From Anaerolineales bacterium (GTDB lineage: Bacteria; Chloroflexota; Anaerolineae; Anaerolineales; Villigracilaceae): a DNA stretch of 64,000 bases. Where the stretch lies: NCBI GenBank assembly GCA_019187665.1, contig JABARH010000009.1, positions 104,651-168,650 of the forward strand, read 5' to 3'. Below the pieces are notes generated by a model that was not told the origin of the DNA, did no database searches, and saw only the letters and a list, made by a program, of their open reading frames with translations. Shown piece by piece: positions 7,964-18,397 of this stretch. The position numbers and the translations under genes were made by a program. Each line of letters starts with the position of its first letter. Within the stretch, counting starts at the first letter, position 1.

Positions 7964-9115
7964 ATGGCGGACCTCGAACGAATCCTGCTTGTGGAAAACG
8001 ATCCCGATATCAGCGACCTCATCGCGCGTCAGGCGTTAAAGCCGCTCGGCTATCGCGTGGACGTGGCGGCGGAGGCTGGCTCTGCCATTAAACACGCGGT
8101 TCAGACTCCCCCGGACCTGGTGATTGCCAACCTGAGTCTGCCTGGCCTTTCAGGCAAAGACCTGCTGGTGGCGCTCACCTCGCGCGGCGCAGATGTCCCT
8201 CTGATTATCCTCGCCGCCAAGGGGCAGGAGCAGGATGCCCTCCAAGCCTTCCGTCTGGGCGCGAGCGATGTGCTGTTCTGGCCCGCCCGCGACGCGGAGA
8301 TCGTCTCGGTGGTGGAGCGCGTGATCAAGCAAGTGCGCGAGAAACGCTCCCGCGCCGCGCTCGACGCGCAGATCAAGCAGGTGAACGAAGAACTCCAGCG
8401 CAAGGTGCGCGAGTTGACCACCATCGTCGCGCTGGGCAAGGCGGTCGTTTCGATCACCGACCGGAAAGTCCTGCTCGACAAGATCGTGGAAGGCGCGGCG
8501 CAGATGACCGGCGCCGACATGGGCTGGCTCTTATTGCGCGACGACGCGAATAAAACCTTTCCGCTCACGGCGCATCGCGGCTTGCCCGAAGCGTGGGCGA
8601 AGAAGATGGGACAGCCGCTGGATGACGGAGTCAGCGCCCTCGTTGCGCTCTCCGGTGAGACATTGCTGATTCACGGCGAACCGCTCGCAAAATTTAAAGT
8701 TTGGAACCTGGGCAAGTCTGCGGCGGTCACGCCGATCAAAGTGAAACAGGAAGTGATCGGTCTGCTCGTGATGGTGCGCAAAACGGATAAATCGTTTGGA
8801 AACATCGAGCAAACCCTGCTCGAAGCGGTCTCCGATTTTGCATCCATCTCGCTGGTCAACGAACGGCTCTTTCGCGCCCTGGCGCAGACCGCCGAATCGG
8901 CGCGTACCGGAGAGAAGAAAAAGAACGAACTATTCGAGTCGCTGCGACGCATGGTCTATAATGAATTGCAGACCATGCGTTACCCCATCAGTCTGATGAT
9001 GACGGAGAAGACCGGCGACCTGACCGACCAGCAACGCGAAGCGCTCGCCGCCTGCGAGTCCGCGCTCGACCGGCTGTCTGGCGCGGTCCAACGCACGACG
9101 CCGCAAAAACGGTAA
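7964..9115 (+). CDS. Pseudo-receiver/GAF signalling protein
   Basis: A 383-residue protein. Residues 1-125 fold as a response-regulator receiver (ILLVENDPD, GADVPLIIL), but the phosphoacceptor position is Asn56 (PPDLVIANLSLPG, where Asp is expected), and the usual Lys-Pro near the C-terminus is WPA. It is therefore probably not phosphorylated in the normal way. A coiled-coil linker (about 130-160) leads to a GAF domain (about 165-315) and a C-terminal helical part around QTMRYPISLMM that looks like a decayed dimerisation domain. The ATG at 7964 is chosen over upstream codons because MADLERILLVEND is the natural start of a receiver. It is followed after 10 bp by a histidine kinase that also has a degenerate receiver. 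Confidence 0.8.
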   Translation: MADLERILLVENDPDISDLIARQALKPLGYRVDVAAEAGSAIKHAVQTPPDLVIANLSLPGLSGKDLLVALTSRGADVPLIILAAKGQEQDALQAFRLGASDVLFWPARDAEIVSVVERVIKQVREKRSRAALDAQIKQVNEELQRKVRELTTIVALGKAVVSITDRKVLLDKIVEGAAQMTGADMGWLLLRDDANKTFPLTAHRGLPEAWAKKMGQPLDDGVSALVALSGETLLIHGEPLAKFKVWNLGKSAAVTPIKVKQEVIGLLVMVRKTDKSFGNIEQTLLEAVSDFASISLVNERLFRALAQTAESARTGEKKKNELFESLRRMVYNELQTMRYPISLMMTEKTGDLTDQQREALAACESALDRLSGAVQRTTPQKR

Positions 9116-9125
9116 TCGTTTGTTC

Positions 9126-10553
9126 ATGCAAAAAAAAGAACTCATTCTGCTCGCGCTGGACGAAACCCCCTTCCGCATGTTGGTGCAACGCGCCCTGCGC
9201 GCGGCGGGATATGAAACCGCCGAGGCCAGCGACCGCGAGGCGTTACAGCGCGCCTTGCAGGAATCATCCCCCAGCTTGCTGCTCATCGGCGAATTCCTGC
9301 GCGGCGAACCGGGCCTGAAACTGGCATCCGAGCAACTGGGCCGCTTTCCCACCCTGCCCATCATTTTGTACGTGGAAAAAGATTCCGGCGAGACCGCCAA
9401 ACAGGTTCTGACCGCCGGGTTGAGCGCGTACATCTTCCCGCCCCTGCGCACCGAGGATATCGTGGATAGCGTGACGCGCAGCCTGGCCCGCGCCCGCCAC
9501 CTCGGCGACTGGGTGCGCCGCGAAGTGAGGCGCACCACCTCCACCCTGCAAAAGCAGGTCCACGAACTCGACGCTATTTTCCAGAATCTGGGCGACGGCG
9601 TGATCATCCTCAACCAGCGCGGGGGGGTCCTACTGATCAACCGCACCATTCAAAGAATCTTCGGCGTAAACGAAACCTCCGTTGTGGGCGTTCCCTTCGA
9701 AGACGCGTTCTCGCACCCGGACCTGCTGGAAGTGTGGCGTTCAGCCAGTGTGGGACACCCGGAAATTCACGAGATCAACATGACCGACGGACGCGTGTTC
9801 ATGGCGCGCCACGCGCCCATCCCTGAGATCGGCTCCGCCATCACCCTGCAGGATATTTCGCACCTCAAGGAATTGGAGCGCGTCAAGAATGATTTTGTTC
9901 ACACCGTTTCGCACGATCTGCGCTCGCCCCTGACCTCGGTGCTGGGCTACGCCGAACTGGTGGCGCGCACCGGCCCGCTGAACGATCACCAGCGCGAATT
10001 TCTCAGCCGCGTGCAGGGCAGCGTGCAACAGATCACCAGCTTGATCAACGACCTGCTCGACATCGGCCGTATGGAAGCCGGCTTCGATACCCGCCGCGAG
10101 GCCGTCCACCTCGAGACCATCCTGGCCTCCACGCTCGAAGCGCTGAACGGGCAGATCCGCGCCGCCAATATGCGCGTGGATCTGCAGATCTCTCCGTCCC
10201 TGCCGCCGGTGCGCGCCAACCCAATTCGCATCCGCCAGTTGCTGGATAATCTGATCAACAACGCCCTTAAATACACCCCGCACAACGGAATTATTCGAAT
10301 CGAACTTTGCGCGGAGGAGGGACAGGTGATCTTCCAGATCTCCGACAACGGTCCGGGCATCGCCCCGGCAGATCAGCCGCACATCTTCGATAAATTCTAT
10401 CGCGGCGCGGATGTGCCAGACGGGGTGGTCGGCACCGGCCTCGGGTTGGCCATCGTTAAATCCATCGTAGATAGCCATCAAGGGCGTATCTGGGTCGAGT
10501 CTGCAATAGGAAAAGGCAGCGCCTTCTATGTAGTGTTGCCGGCAGAAGCCTGA
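9126..10553 (+). CDS. Sensor histidine kinase with degenerate receiver and PAS domain
   Basis: A 476-residue hybrid-like kinase. Residues 1-120 resemble a receiver, but the acceptor Asp position is Gly55 (PSLLLIGEFLRGEPG). A PAS domain follows at about 145-245 (FQNLGDGVIILNQRGGVLLIN), then HisKA with His263 in TVSHDLRSPLTS, then an HATPase_c domain with the N box NLINNALKY, G1 ISDNGPGI and G2 GTGLGLAIV. No transmembrane segment is seen, so it is a cytoplasmic kinase. The start is ATG at 9126, not TTG at 9120. It lies 10 bp after the pseudo-receiver gene; together they look like one transcript ending at the hairpin at 10576. No intact response regulator is next to it. Confidence 0.88.
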   Translation: MQKKELILLALDETPFRMLVQRALRAAGYETAEASDREALQRALQESSPSLLLIGEFLRGEPGLKLASEQLGRFPTLPIILYVEKDSGETAKQVLTAGLSAYIFPPLRTEDIVDSVTRSLARARHLGDWVRREVRRTTSTLQKQVHELDAIFQNLGDGVIILNQRGGVLLINRTIQRIFGVNETSVVGVPFEDAFSHPDLLEVWRSASVGHPEIHEINMTDGRVFMARHAPIPEIGSAITLQDISHLKELERVKNDFVHTVSHDLRSPLTSVLGYAELVARTGPLNDHQREFLSRVQGSVQQITSLINDLLDIGRMEAGFDTRREAVHLETILASTLEALNGQIRAANMRVDLQISPSLPPVRANPIRIRQLLDNLINNALKYTPHNGIIRIELCAEEGQVIFQISDNGPGIAPADQPHIFDKFYRGADVPDGVVGTGLGLAIVKSIVDSHQGRIWVESAIGKGSAFYVVLPAEA

Positions 10554-10575
10554 ACGATTTCACCGCAACGTGTGG

Positions 10576-10612
10576 AAGGATGCGCAGGAATTCCCTGCGC
10601 ATCCTTTGTTTT
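10576..10612 (+). terminator. Intrinsic terminator of the kinase operon
   Basis: A perfect 13-bp stem (AAGGATGCGCAGG / CCTGCGCATCCTT, loop AATTC) is followed by TTTGTTTT. Confidence 0.85.
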
Positions 10613-10622
10613 GCACATCCTC

Positions 10623-10662
10623 CCGTTAAAACAGCCTCCGCCGGTGAGCAACCGGCGGAGGC
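10623..10662 (-). terminator. Intrinsic terminator of the ssb-translin operon
   Basis: A perfect 12-bp stem (10634-10645 with 10651-10662, loop of 5). Read on the minus strand it is followed by TGTTTTAAC, a modest U tract. It ends the leftward operon that starts with ssb. Confidence 0.65.
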
Positions 10663-10682
10663 ATTCGCCAAAGGAGGAGACA

Positions 10683-10781
10683 GTGAGGAGCATTGTTGGA
10701 GATGCGATGTCCGTCTCCAATGCTGATGATAGTTCAATCTCCGCAAAAGATACATGGTCATGTGTCACGTATGTGTTGTGA
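10683..10781 (+). CDS. Possible 32-residue small ORF with a strong Shine-Dalgarno
   Basis: A GTG at 10683 is preceded by AAAGGAGGAGACA, the strongest ribosome site I noticed in the window. The frame runs 32 codons to TGA and would encode a Ser/Asp-rich peptide ending TWSCVTYVL. There is no coding support beyond the ribosome site, no clear promoter after the plus-strand terminator at 10576, and the ORF overlaps the 3' trailer of the opposite operon. No peptide-modifying enzymes lie nearby. Confidence 0.25.
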   Translation: MRSIVGDAMSVSNADDSSISAKDTWSCVTYVL

Positions 10782-10836
10782 CATTGCTCACAACTATTCC
10801 CCCGCGCAGCGTTGGCGACGCGTCTGGGCCGGCGCT

Positions 10837-11460
10837 TCAATCCTGGCGCGGCAAACGCGAGAGGATGGAACGATCCTGCGGGCGCGCCGGCCGCTGCGCG
10901 CCCCCGCCCGTGCGCATGCTGTCTATCTCCGAACTCAGGCGCATCCAGTCGTTGACCAGAATGACAAAATGAGGGGTGTTATCACGAAAGAACAGCGGAG
11001 ACAAAAAGAATTTGATCCAGCGGGGCGACAGCGGCCAGCCCGAAAGTTCAAACACGAGCGCCGTCTTGCTCGCGAACTTGCCCACCACCTCGCGCTTCCA
11101 GCCGCGCATTTTTTTCGAAGGCGGAAAAACGCCGCGCATCTCCGACGTGGTGTATTTTCGCAAACGCTTGTATGAAATGTTGAAGCGCAAGATCGGCGTG
11201 ACGAAGCGGATATGCGTGGACTGCGGCTGGATGTACGCGACGCCGCGTATCACGAACAGGAAGAGCGCAACCAGAAACGGCGCCACGCTCAACCCCATCA
11301 GCCATTCCCAGCGCCACGCTTCGCTCCTCGCCGGAAAGACAAACCGCCCCAAAAAGGAAAGCCCAAGCAACCCGGCGCCCATCCAGAATATCTCCGGCCA
11401 CAAACGGTCGAGCATCTCGCGATAGATGAGCAGTGGATAGCGCCGCCCGCCTTTTGCCAT
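10837..11460 (-). CDS. Membrane protein of unknown function, PH-like
   Basis: A 207-residue protein with two hydrophobic segments (about residues 25-45 and 55-73) followed by a soluble part of mostly beta character (about 75-175), ending in a charged Arg/Pro/Gln tail. The layout of two membrane helices and then a strand-rich domain resembles small bacterial PH-domain proteins, but no diagnostic motif is seen. GGAGGA lies before the ATG. It is the last gene of the operon ssb, DUF3467, translin, this gene, starting 2 bp after the translin gene. Confidence 0.6.
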   Translation of the reverse strand: MAKGGRRYPLLIYREMLDRLWPEIFWMGAGLLGLSFLGRFVFPARSEAWRWEWLMGLSVAPFLVALFLFVIRGVAYIQPQSTHIRFVTPILRFNISYKRLRKYTTSEMRGVFPPSKKMRGWKREVVGKFASKTALVFELSGWPLSPRWIKFFLSPLFFRDNTPHFVILVNDWMRLSSEIDSMRTGGGAQRPARPQDRSILSRLPRQD

Positions 11461-11462
11461 GA

Positions 11463-12155
11463 CTATTCCTCCGCGCCGGACTCGAACGACAGCGGCGCCT
11501 CATCCCGACCCTCAAGCGGATCGCCGGTTAACTGGCCGCTCAGCCTGCGCATGGATTGTTCGAGCTGTCCCCCGCGCAGACTGAAAGTGATGTCTCCGCG
11601 CGTCTTTTCGATGATACTGCGCGCAATATCGGTCTGGCGGCGCAAGCCGTTTGTGATCGCGTCGGGATAATCCATCGTCACCAGCACATCATAGATGTCG
11701 TCCATCTGTGTGAGCAGGCGTTCCGCCTCTTCGGAATATCCGTGACGCAGAATGTCCAGCGCGCGGCGGCGCAATTCGCCGACCACTTCGGCGAGACCGT
11801 TGAGGTAGGTCGCGCCGCTCACGCCGAGATCTTGCGGCGCGGCCAGAGGCTGTCCTTGAATGAGCGCGCAGGTCACGTTGGCTTCCACAAATTCTTTGAG
11901 CGCGTCCTGGGTGTAGCCGCTGAAATACAGATCGGGGTGAGCGGCGAGCGAGTCGCGCAAGGCGTCCGCGAGGGAATGCGCCTCTTTCAGCTGACCCGCC
12001 ATCCCGTCGGGTTCGAGGCGGTGCGCGGCGCGGATGGCGAGCGAGCAGGCGCGAGTCAACTGCCGCGCGGTGGCAAGAGCCTGGTCACGCGCGGCGGTGC
12101 GAGTGTCGAATTCCCGCCGAATTTCGTCGGCGATCGTTTCGAGTTTTTGCATCAT
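11463..12155 (-). CDS. Translin-family RNA/DNA-binding protein
   Basis: A 230-residue all-helical protein matching the prokaryotic translin family (COG2178). The telling stretches are HPDLYFSGYTQDALKEFVEA (about residues 76-95), YLNGLAEVVGELRRRALD, and MDYPDAITNGLRRQTDIAR. Eukaryotic translin binds single-stranded nucleic acid and with TRAX forms an RNase; the bacterial role is poorly known. Being in one transcript with single-strand binding protein fits a role in single-stranded nucleic acid metabolism, which is inference. The start ATG overlaps the stop of the DUF3467 gene. Confidence 0.8.
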   Translation of the reverse strand: MMQKLETIADEIRREFDTRTAARDQALATARQLTRACSLAIRAAHRLEPDGMAGQLKEAHSLADALRDSLAAHPDLYFSGYTQDALKEFVEANVTCALIQGQPLAAPQDLGVSGATYLNGLAEVVGELRRRALDILRHGYSEEAERLLTQMDDIYDVLVTMDYPDAITNGLRRQTDIARSIIEKTRGDITFSLRGGQLEQSMRRLSGQLTGDPLEGRDEAPLSFESGAEE

Positions 12156-12472
12156 TCCTTTTTGGGCGCTTCGGGCGGTTTTTGCGGACGGAAGAGATGC
12201 TCCGCCAGCGAACTGTTGCCGGGCAGGGTGATCTCGCCGAAGGCGCTTTCGTAGCGCGAGATGTTTTCCGCCAGCGCGTTGACAAATAATTTGGCGCTGA
12301 TCGGCGACATGACCACGCGCGTCTGCACCATGGCTTTGGGTTCGCCGGGCAGAGCCAGGGCAAAGTCAATCACGATGTCGGCGGGCGAATGCGAGATGCG
12401 CGCGAGGTTGCCGTAGAATGTTTTGATGTCGGTCGGGACTTCAAAGGTGAGGGAGATGCGGGAAGGAGGCAT
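12152..12472 (-). CDS. DUF3467 family protein
   Basis: A 106-residue protein of the DUF3467 family. The pattern of strands around ADIVIDFALALPGEPKAMVQ and RVVMSPISAKLFVNALAENI is characteristic. Its function is unknown. AGGAGAGTGTC precedes the ATG. The gene lies 9 bp after ssb and overlaps the translin gene by 4 bp, so it is firmly part of this operon and probably works on single-stranded nucleic acid with its partners. Confidence 0.8.
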   Translation of the reverse strand: MPPSRISLTFEVPTDIKTFYGNLARISHSPADIVIDFALALPGEPKAMVQTRVVMSPISAKLFVNALAENISRYESAFGEITLPGNSSLAEHLFRPQKPPEAPKKE

Positions 12473-12481
12473 GACACTCTC

Positions 12482-12904
12482 CTAGAACGGGATGTCTTCC
12501 GCGGGGACAGACAGATCTCCGGCATCCACGTGGGCGCCGCCCTCGCCGCCGCCTTCCTGGCGGGAGGAGAGGAAGCGCACGGTGTTGGCAGTCACTTCAA
12601 ACGAGGCGCCCGCCGATCCGTCTTGTTTGGTCCAGATGCGCGGACCGCCGGTGGCTTTGTCGGCGGTCAGGCGTCCTTCGACTAAAACCTTGGAGCCTTT
12701 CTTGACATACAGGTTGCACGTTTCCGCCAGCTTGCCCCAGGTGGAGACGCGGAACCAGATCGTTTCCTTGACCTGCTCGCCGTTCGAGCCGGTATATTGC
12801 CGGTTGGTGGCGAGGGAAAACGAAGTGACCGCCTGACCCGTGGGGGTGTAGCGCATTTCGGGATCTTTGCCGACGTTGCCAACGATGGTGAGACTTTGAT
12901 ACAT
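12482..12904 (-). CDS. ssb: Single-stranded DNA-binding protein
   Basis: A 140-residue SSB. The OB fold spans residues 1-110 (SLTIVGNVGKDPEMRYTP, ETIWFRVSTWGKLAE, GSKVLVEGRL) and the acidic C-terminal tip AEDIPF matches the conserved DDIPF end that recruits repair and replication proteins. The intervening tail is very short (about 20 residues, Gly-rich) compared with most SSBs. The start at 12904 is set by AAGGAGAAACCCCC just before the ATG; an upstream in-frame extension has no family similarity. It is the first gene of a four-gene operon, transcribed divergently from the AlkZ-like gene. Confidence 0.95.
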   Translation of the reverse strand: MYQSLTIVGNVGKDPEMRYTPTGQAVTSFSLATNRQYTGSNGEQVKETIWFRVSTWGKLAETCNLYVKKGSKVLVEGRLTADKATGGPRIWTKQDGSAGASFEVTANTVRFLSSRQEGGGEGGAHVDAGDLSVPAEDIPF

Positions 12905-13015
12905 GGGGGTTTCTCCTTGTGTGTGAATTACCCGCCGCGCGACGACGGGGACGATGAGACAAACGCATTTTACCCGATAACATTCCAAAGAGCGTCAAAC
13001 TGAAAGGCACAGTGG

Positions 13016-13021
13016 TAAACT
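13016..13021 (+). promoter_or_regulatory. -10 box for a leaderless transcript
   Basis: TGG-TAAACT: an extended -10-like element six bases before the ATG at 13028. Confidence 0.35.
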
Positions 13022-13027
13022 CACGGC

Positions 13028-14215
13028 ATGTCTTCCCACCTGCAAACACAACCTGCCGTCTCATGGGATCAAGTCGCCGCCTTTCGACTCGCGCGGCATC
13101 ATTTATTGGAACGCGCGCCGTTGAAGAATTTTTTATCTGTTGCAAGTGACATGGGCGGAGCGCAGGCGCAACTCGTTTCGGCGGCGCAAATTTCTCTGTG
13201 GGCGAGAGTTCAAAACCTGCAAATCGCGTACATCGAAAAGGCAATGGCGGAACGGAAACTGGTCAAAGCTTCGTGCATGAGATGCACGTTATTCCTCGTG
13301 CCGTCGAACGAACTGGCGGTCTTTTCTGTGGGCGCGGCAAGCCGGGCGCGGCGCGAAGTGGCATGGACTCTCCGTCAGGGCGTGCCTGAAAAGACGATCC
13401 GTGCGGCGCTGGACGCGACACTGTCCGTGCTGGATCAACCCCTCACGAGAAAAGAGATCGCAGAGCAGGTCAGCCAAAAACTGAGAATAAAAAAGCGCGC
13501 CGTGCGCGGTGGAGGCTGGGGCAGGAAAAGTGAGGTTGTCGCCGTTCCGGTCGGCAAATTGACTTTCCCGGTTGTGGACTTGATTCATCTTGTCACCGAT
13601 AAAGGAATCGTCTGCTACGGTCCGCCGCGCGGCAACGAACCGAACTTCGTCCGCGCGGATGCGTGGATTCCAAAATGGAAAAATATTGAAAAAGAAGAAG
13701 CCGAAGATGCGCTCCTGCGCCGCTACTTAAAATCCTTTGGTCCAGCAACAATACATGACTTTGCAATGTGGACGGGAATGACTCTCACCGAAGCGCGCGC
13801 GATCTGGACTCGCCAGCAAAGCAAACTTGTGTCCGTGGAGATTGAGGGCAAAAAAGTATTCCTCCTTCAAGAAGACCTTGACGAACTAACGCGCGCCAGA
13901 CTCGAATCTCCGCGCGCGCGTTTACTGCCCTATTTTGATTCGTTCATCCTCGGTCACAAGGAACGAGAGCATCTGTTGAGCAAACAACATCACACGAAGG
14001 TCTATCGTCCGCAGGGATGGGTCGCGCCGGTCGTATTGGTCAACGGGCGCATCGCCGGAGTCTGGGAACACGAGCAAAAAAAGAATCAACTGCGTGTGCG
14101 CGTCACAAAATTTCAGCCGTTTGCGCGCAATATTCAAAATGACATTCACGAGGAGACGCGCGACCTTGCCCGTTTCCTCGAATGCGCAAACGTAAATGTT
14201 GAGTTTAACCAATGA
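13028..14215 (+). CDS. Winged-helix DNA-binding protein, AlkZ/YcaQ-like
   Basis: A 395-residue protein of the winged-helix HTH_42 family that contains the AlkZ and YcaQ DNA glycosylases, which unhook interstrand crosslinks or remove bulky alkylated bases. The opening WDQVAAFRLARHHLLERAP and DMGGAQAQLVSAAQISLWAR match the family, and the C-terminal LLPYFDSFILGHKERE and HKERE region is also typical. I could not confirm the catalytic Gln-x-Gln/Asp motif by eye, so glycosylase activity is likely but not shown. The stop overlaps the start of the mevalonate decarboxylase gene (ATGA). Confidence 0.75.
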   Translation: MSSHLQTQPAVSWDQVAAFRLARHHLLERAPLKNFLSVASDMGGAQAQLVSAAQISLWARVQNLQIAYIEKAMAERKLVKASCMRCTLFLVPSNELAVFSVGAASRARREVAWTLRQGVPEKTIRAALDATLSVLDQPLTRKEIAEQVSQKLRIKKRAVRGGGWGRKSEVVAVPVGKLTFPVVDLIHLVTDKGIVCYGPPRGNEPNFVRADAWIPKWKNIEKEEAEDALLRRYLKSFGPATIHDFAMWTGMTLTEARAIWTRQQSKLVSVEIEGKKVFLLQEDLDELTRARLESPRARLLPYFDSFILGHKEREHLLSKQHHTKVYRPQGWVAPVVLVNGRIAGVWEHEQKKNQLRVRVTKFQPFARNIQNDIHEETRDLARFLECANVNVEFNQ

Positions 14216-15189
14216 GCGTCGCCCTCGCCCATCCAAACATCGCCCTGATCAAATATTGGGGCAACCGCGACAACGATTTGCGCCTGCCGGTCAACGGCTC
14301 GATCTCGATCAACCTCGACGGGTTGTTCACGCGCACATCGGTTTCGTTCGGCAACGCAAAATCCGATTCGCTGACCATTAACGGAAGTGAAGTCGGCGGC
14401 AAGGGACTCGCGCGCGTCTCCCACATCTTAAATCTCGTGCGCGAGATGGCGCAGATGAACGAACATGCGATCGTGACCAGCGAAAACAATTTTCCTTCCG
14501 GCGCGGGCATCGCCTCCTCCGCCTCCGCATTTGCCGCGCTGGCTCTGGCCGCCTCCAACGCCGCCGGGTTGTCTCTGACTCAGCCTGAACTTTCGCGGCT
14601 GGCGCGCAGAGGTTCCGGTTCCGCCTCGCGCTCCATCCCCGGCGGATTCGTGGAATGGCAGATGGGCAAAGATGAGACAGACTCGTTCGCATTTTCCATC
14701 GCCGATGCGACTCACTGGGATCTGCGCGATTGCATCGCCATTGTCAGCGCCTCGCACAAAAAGACCGGCTCTACGGAAGGTCACGCCATTGCGGGGACGA
14801 GTCCGCTGCAACTAGCGCGCGTCGCGGATGCGCCTCGTCGACTCACCCTGTGCCGCCGCGCCGTGCTGGAAAAAGATTTCAATGCGTTAGCCAATATAAT
14901 GGAACACGACTCAGACACGATGCACGCGGTGATGATGACATCCTCGCCCGCATTGCACTACTGGCAAGCCGCGAGCGTGACCGTGATGGAGTCTGTCCGC
15001 GCGTGGCGGGCGCAGGGAATGCCGGTCGCGTATACTGTGGACGCCGGACCCAACGTCCACGTGTTGTGCCCGTTTGCGGTCCAGAAAGAGGCGCAGGCGC
15101 GGTTGCAGAATCTGCCCGGCGTGGAAAATGTGCTCGTGGCCGGGGTCGGCGGTCCGGCGCGGCTGGTCGAATCAATTTCTTCGAGGTGA
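14212..15189 (+). CDS. mvaD: Diphosphomevalonate (or phosphomevalonate) decarboxylase
   Basis: A 325-residue GHMP-superfamily enzyme. It begins AHPNIALIKYWGNRD, the family hallmark; the ATP loop is PSGAGIASSASAFAAL (about residues 99-114); the catalytic Asp is Asp277 in TVDAGPNVHV. It decarboxylates mevalonate 5-diphosphate to isopentenyl diphosphate. In some Chloroflexota a related enzyme (described in Roseiflexus) acts instead on mevalonate 5-phosphate; I cannot decide between them by eye. No other mevalonate-pathway gene is in the window. It overlaps the AlkZ-like gene by 4 bp and is followed after 5 bp by a MazG-like gene. Confidence 0.9.
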   Translation: MSVALAHPNIALIKYWGNRDNDLRLPVNGSISINLDGLFTRTSVSFGNAKSDSLTINGSEVGGKGLARVSHILNLVREMAQMNEHAIVTSENNFPSGAGIASSASAFAALALAASNAAGLSLTQPELSRLARRGSGSASRSIPGGFVEWQMGKDETDSFAFSIADATHWDLRDCIAIVSASHKKTGSTEGHAIAGTSPLQLARVADAPRRLTLCRRAVLEKDFNALANIMEHDSDTMHAVMMTSSPALHYWQAASVTVMESVRAWRAQGMPVAYTVDAGPNVHVLCPFAVQKEAQARLQNLPGVENVLVAGVGGPARLVESISSR

Positions 15190-15194
15190 ATTGC

Positions 15195-15524
15195 ATGGAA
15201 TTTTCCGAGTACCAAACCAAATCACTCGCCACCGCTCAATATCCGGTCATCGGGCATGCGGTGATCTATCCCACGCTGGGACTCGCAAATGAGGCGGGCG
15301 AAGTGGCGGGTAAACTCAAAAAAGTGTTCCGTGACAAGGGCGGCCAGATCAGCGACGAAACCCGCGCCGCGCTGGCGGCTGAACTCGGCGACGTGCTGTG
15401 GTATCTGGCGCAGGTTTGCACGGAATTGGGCGTCTCGCTCGACGATGTGGCGGAAGCCAACCTCGCCAAACTGCTCGATCGCCAGCAACGCGGCAAGATT
15501 CAAGGCGATGGCGATACGCGCTAG
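15195..15524 (+). CDS. MazG-like nucleoside triphosphate pyrophosphohydrolase
   Basis: A 109-residue all-alpha NTP pyrophosphohydrolase. The two metal-binding motifs are present: ExxE in LANEAGEVAGKL and ExxD in AAELGDVLWYLAQ. Such enzymes hydrolyse (d)NTPs, often damaged ones, to the monophosphate and pyrophosphate. It has the length of the single-domain MazG-related proteins. It is translationally close to mvaD (5 bp) and ends just before a heptamer repeat hairpin that may act as its 3' end. Confidence 0.85.
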   Translation: MEFSEYQTKSLATAQYPVIGHAVIYPTLGLANEAGEVAGKLKKVFRDKGGQISDETRAALAAELGDVLWYLAQVCTELGVSLDDVAEANLAKLLDRQQRGKIQGDGDTR

Positions 15525-15532
15525 GCGGGAGG

Positions 15533-15691
15533 CGATATTCGATACTGGATACTAGATATTCGATACTGGATATTCGATACTGGATACTCGATACTGGATT
15601 GATAGCCCGAACCCCGAATATCGAATATCGAATATCGAATATCGAATATCGAATATCGAATATCGAATATCGAATATCGAATATCGAATAT
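15533..15691. repeat. Heptanucleotide repeat in two inverted halves
   Basis: Nine imperfect heptamers (CGATATT, CGATACT, GGATACT and similar; 15533-15595), a 19-bp spacer, then eleven perfect direct copies of CGAATAT (15615-15691). CGATATT and its neighbours are close to the reverse complement of the right-hand unit, so the two halves can fold into a long AT-rich hairpin. Confidence 0.95.
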
Positions 15692-15750
15692 CGAATTATC
15701 GGACCCCCCAAACTCTAATCTAACTCCAACACAGATTCCTCTGCGATGTT

Positions 15751-15759
15751 TGGTAGAAT
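15751..15759 (+). promoter_or_regulatory. Extended -10 promoter for clpC
   Basis: TGGTAGAAT, an extended -10, lies 38 bases before the clpC start. I see no CIRCE-type inverted repeat. Confidence 0.4.
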
Positions 15760-15797
15760 CTTTTCAGAAAGTCGCCGTTTTTTGATTGGAGAACATC

Positions 15798-18275
<2,478 letters not shown>

Positions 18276-18280
18276 ATGAA

Positions 18281-18320
18281 GTTGTCCCGCAGTTCAACTG
18301 CGGGACAACTTTTTCTTTTT
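18281..18320 (+). terminator. Intrinsic terminator of clpC
   Basis: GTTGTCCCGCAGTT (18281-18294) pairs perfectly with AACTGCGGGACAAC (18296-18309); it is followed by TTTTTCTTTTT. Confidence 0.95.
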
Positions 18321-18334
18321 CGGATTTTTGATCT

Positions 18335-18371
18335 TGAAAACAACAGGGACAATCATCGCGTTGTCCCTGTT
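18335..18371 (-). terminator. Intrinsic terminator of the lipoprotein gene
   Basis: AACAGGGACAA (18342-18352) pairs with TTGTCCCTGTT (18361-18371); on the minus strand the stem is followed by GTTTTC. It faces the clpC terminator, as expected between convergent genes. Confidence 0.7.
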
Positions 18372-18397
18372 TTGATTCTGAGAACATGGACTTTGCG

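Noticed and set aside
15398..15718. 106-residue ORF ending in SNIEYRI repeats
   Set aside because: It is out of frame with the MazG-like gene and then reads the CGAATAT repeat.
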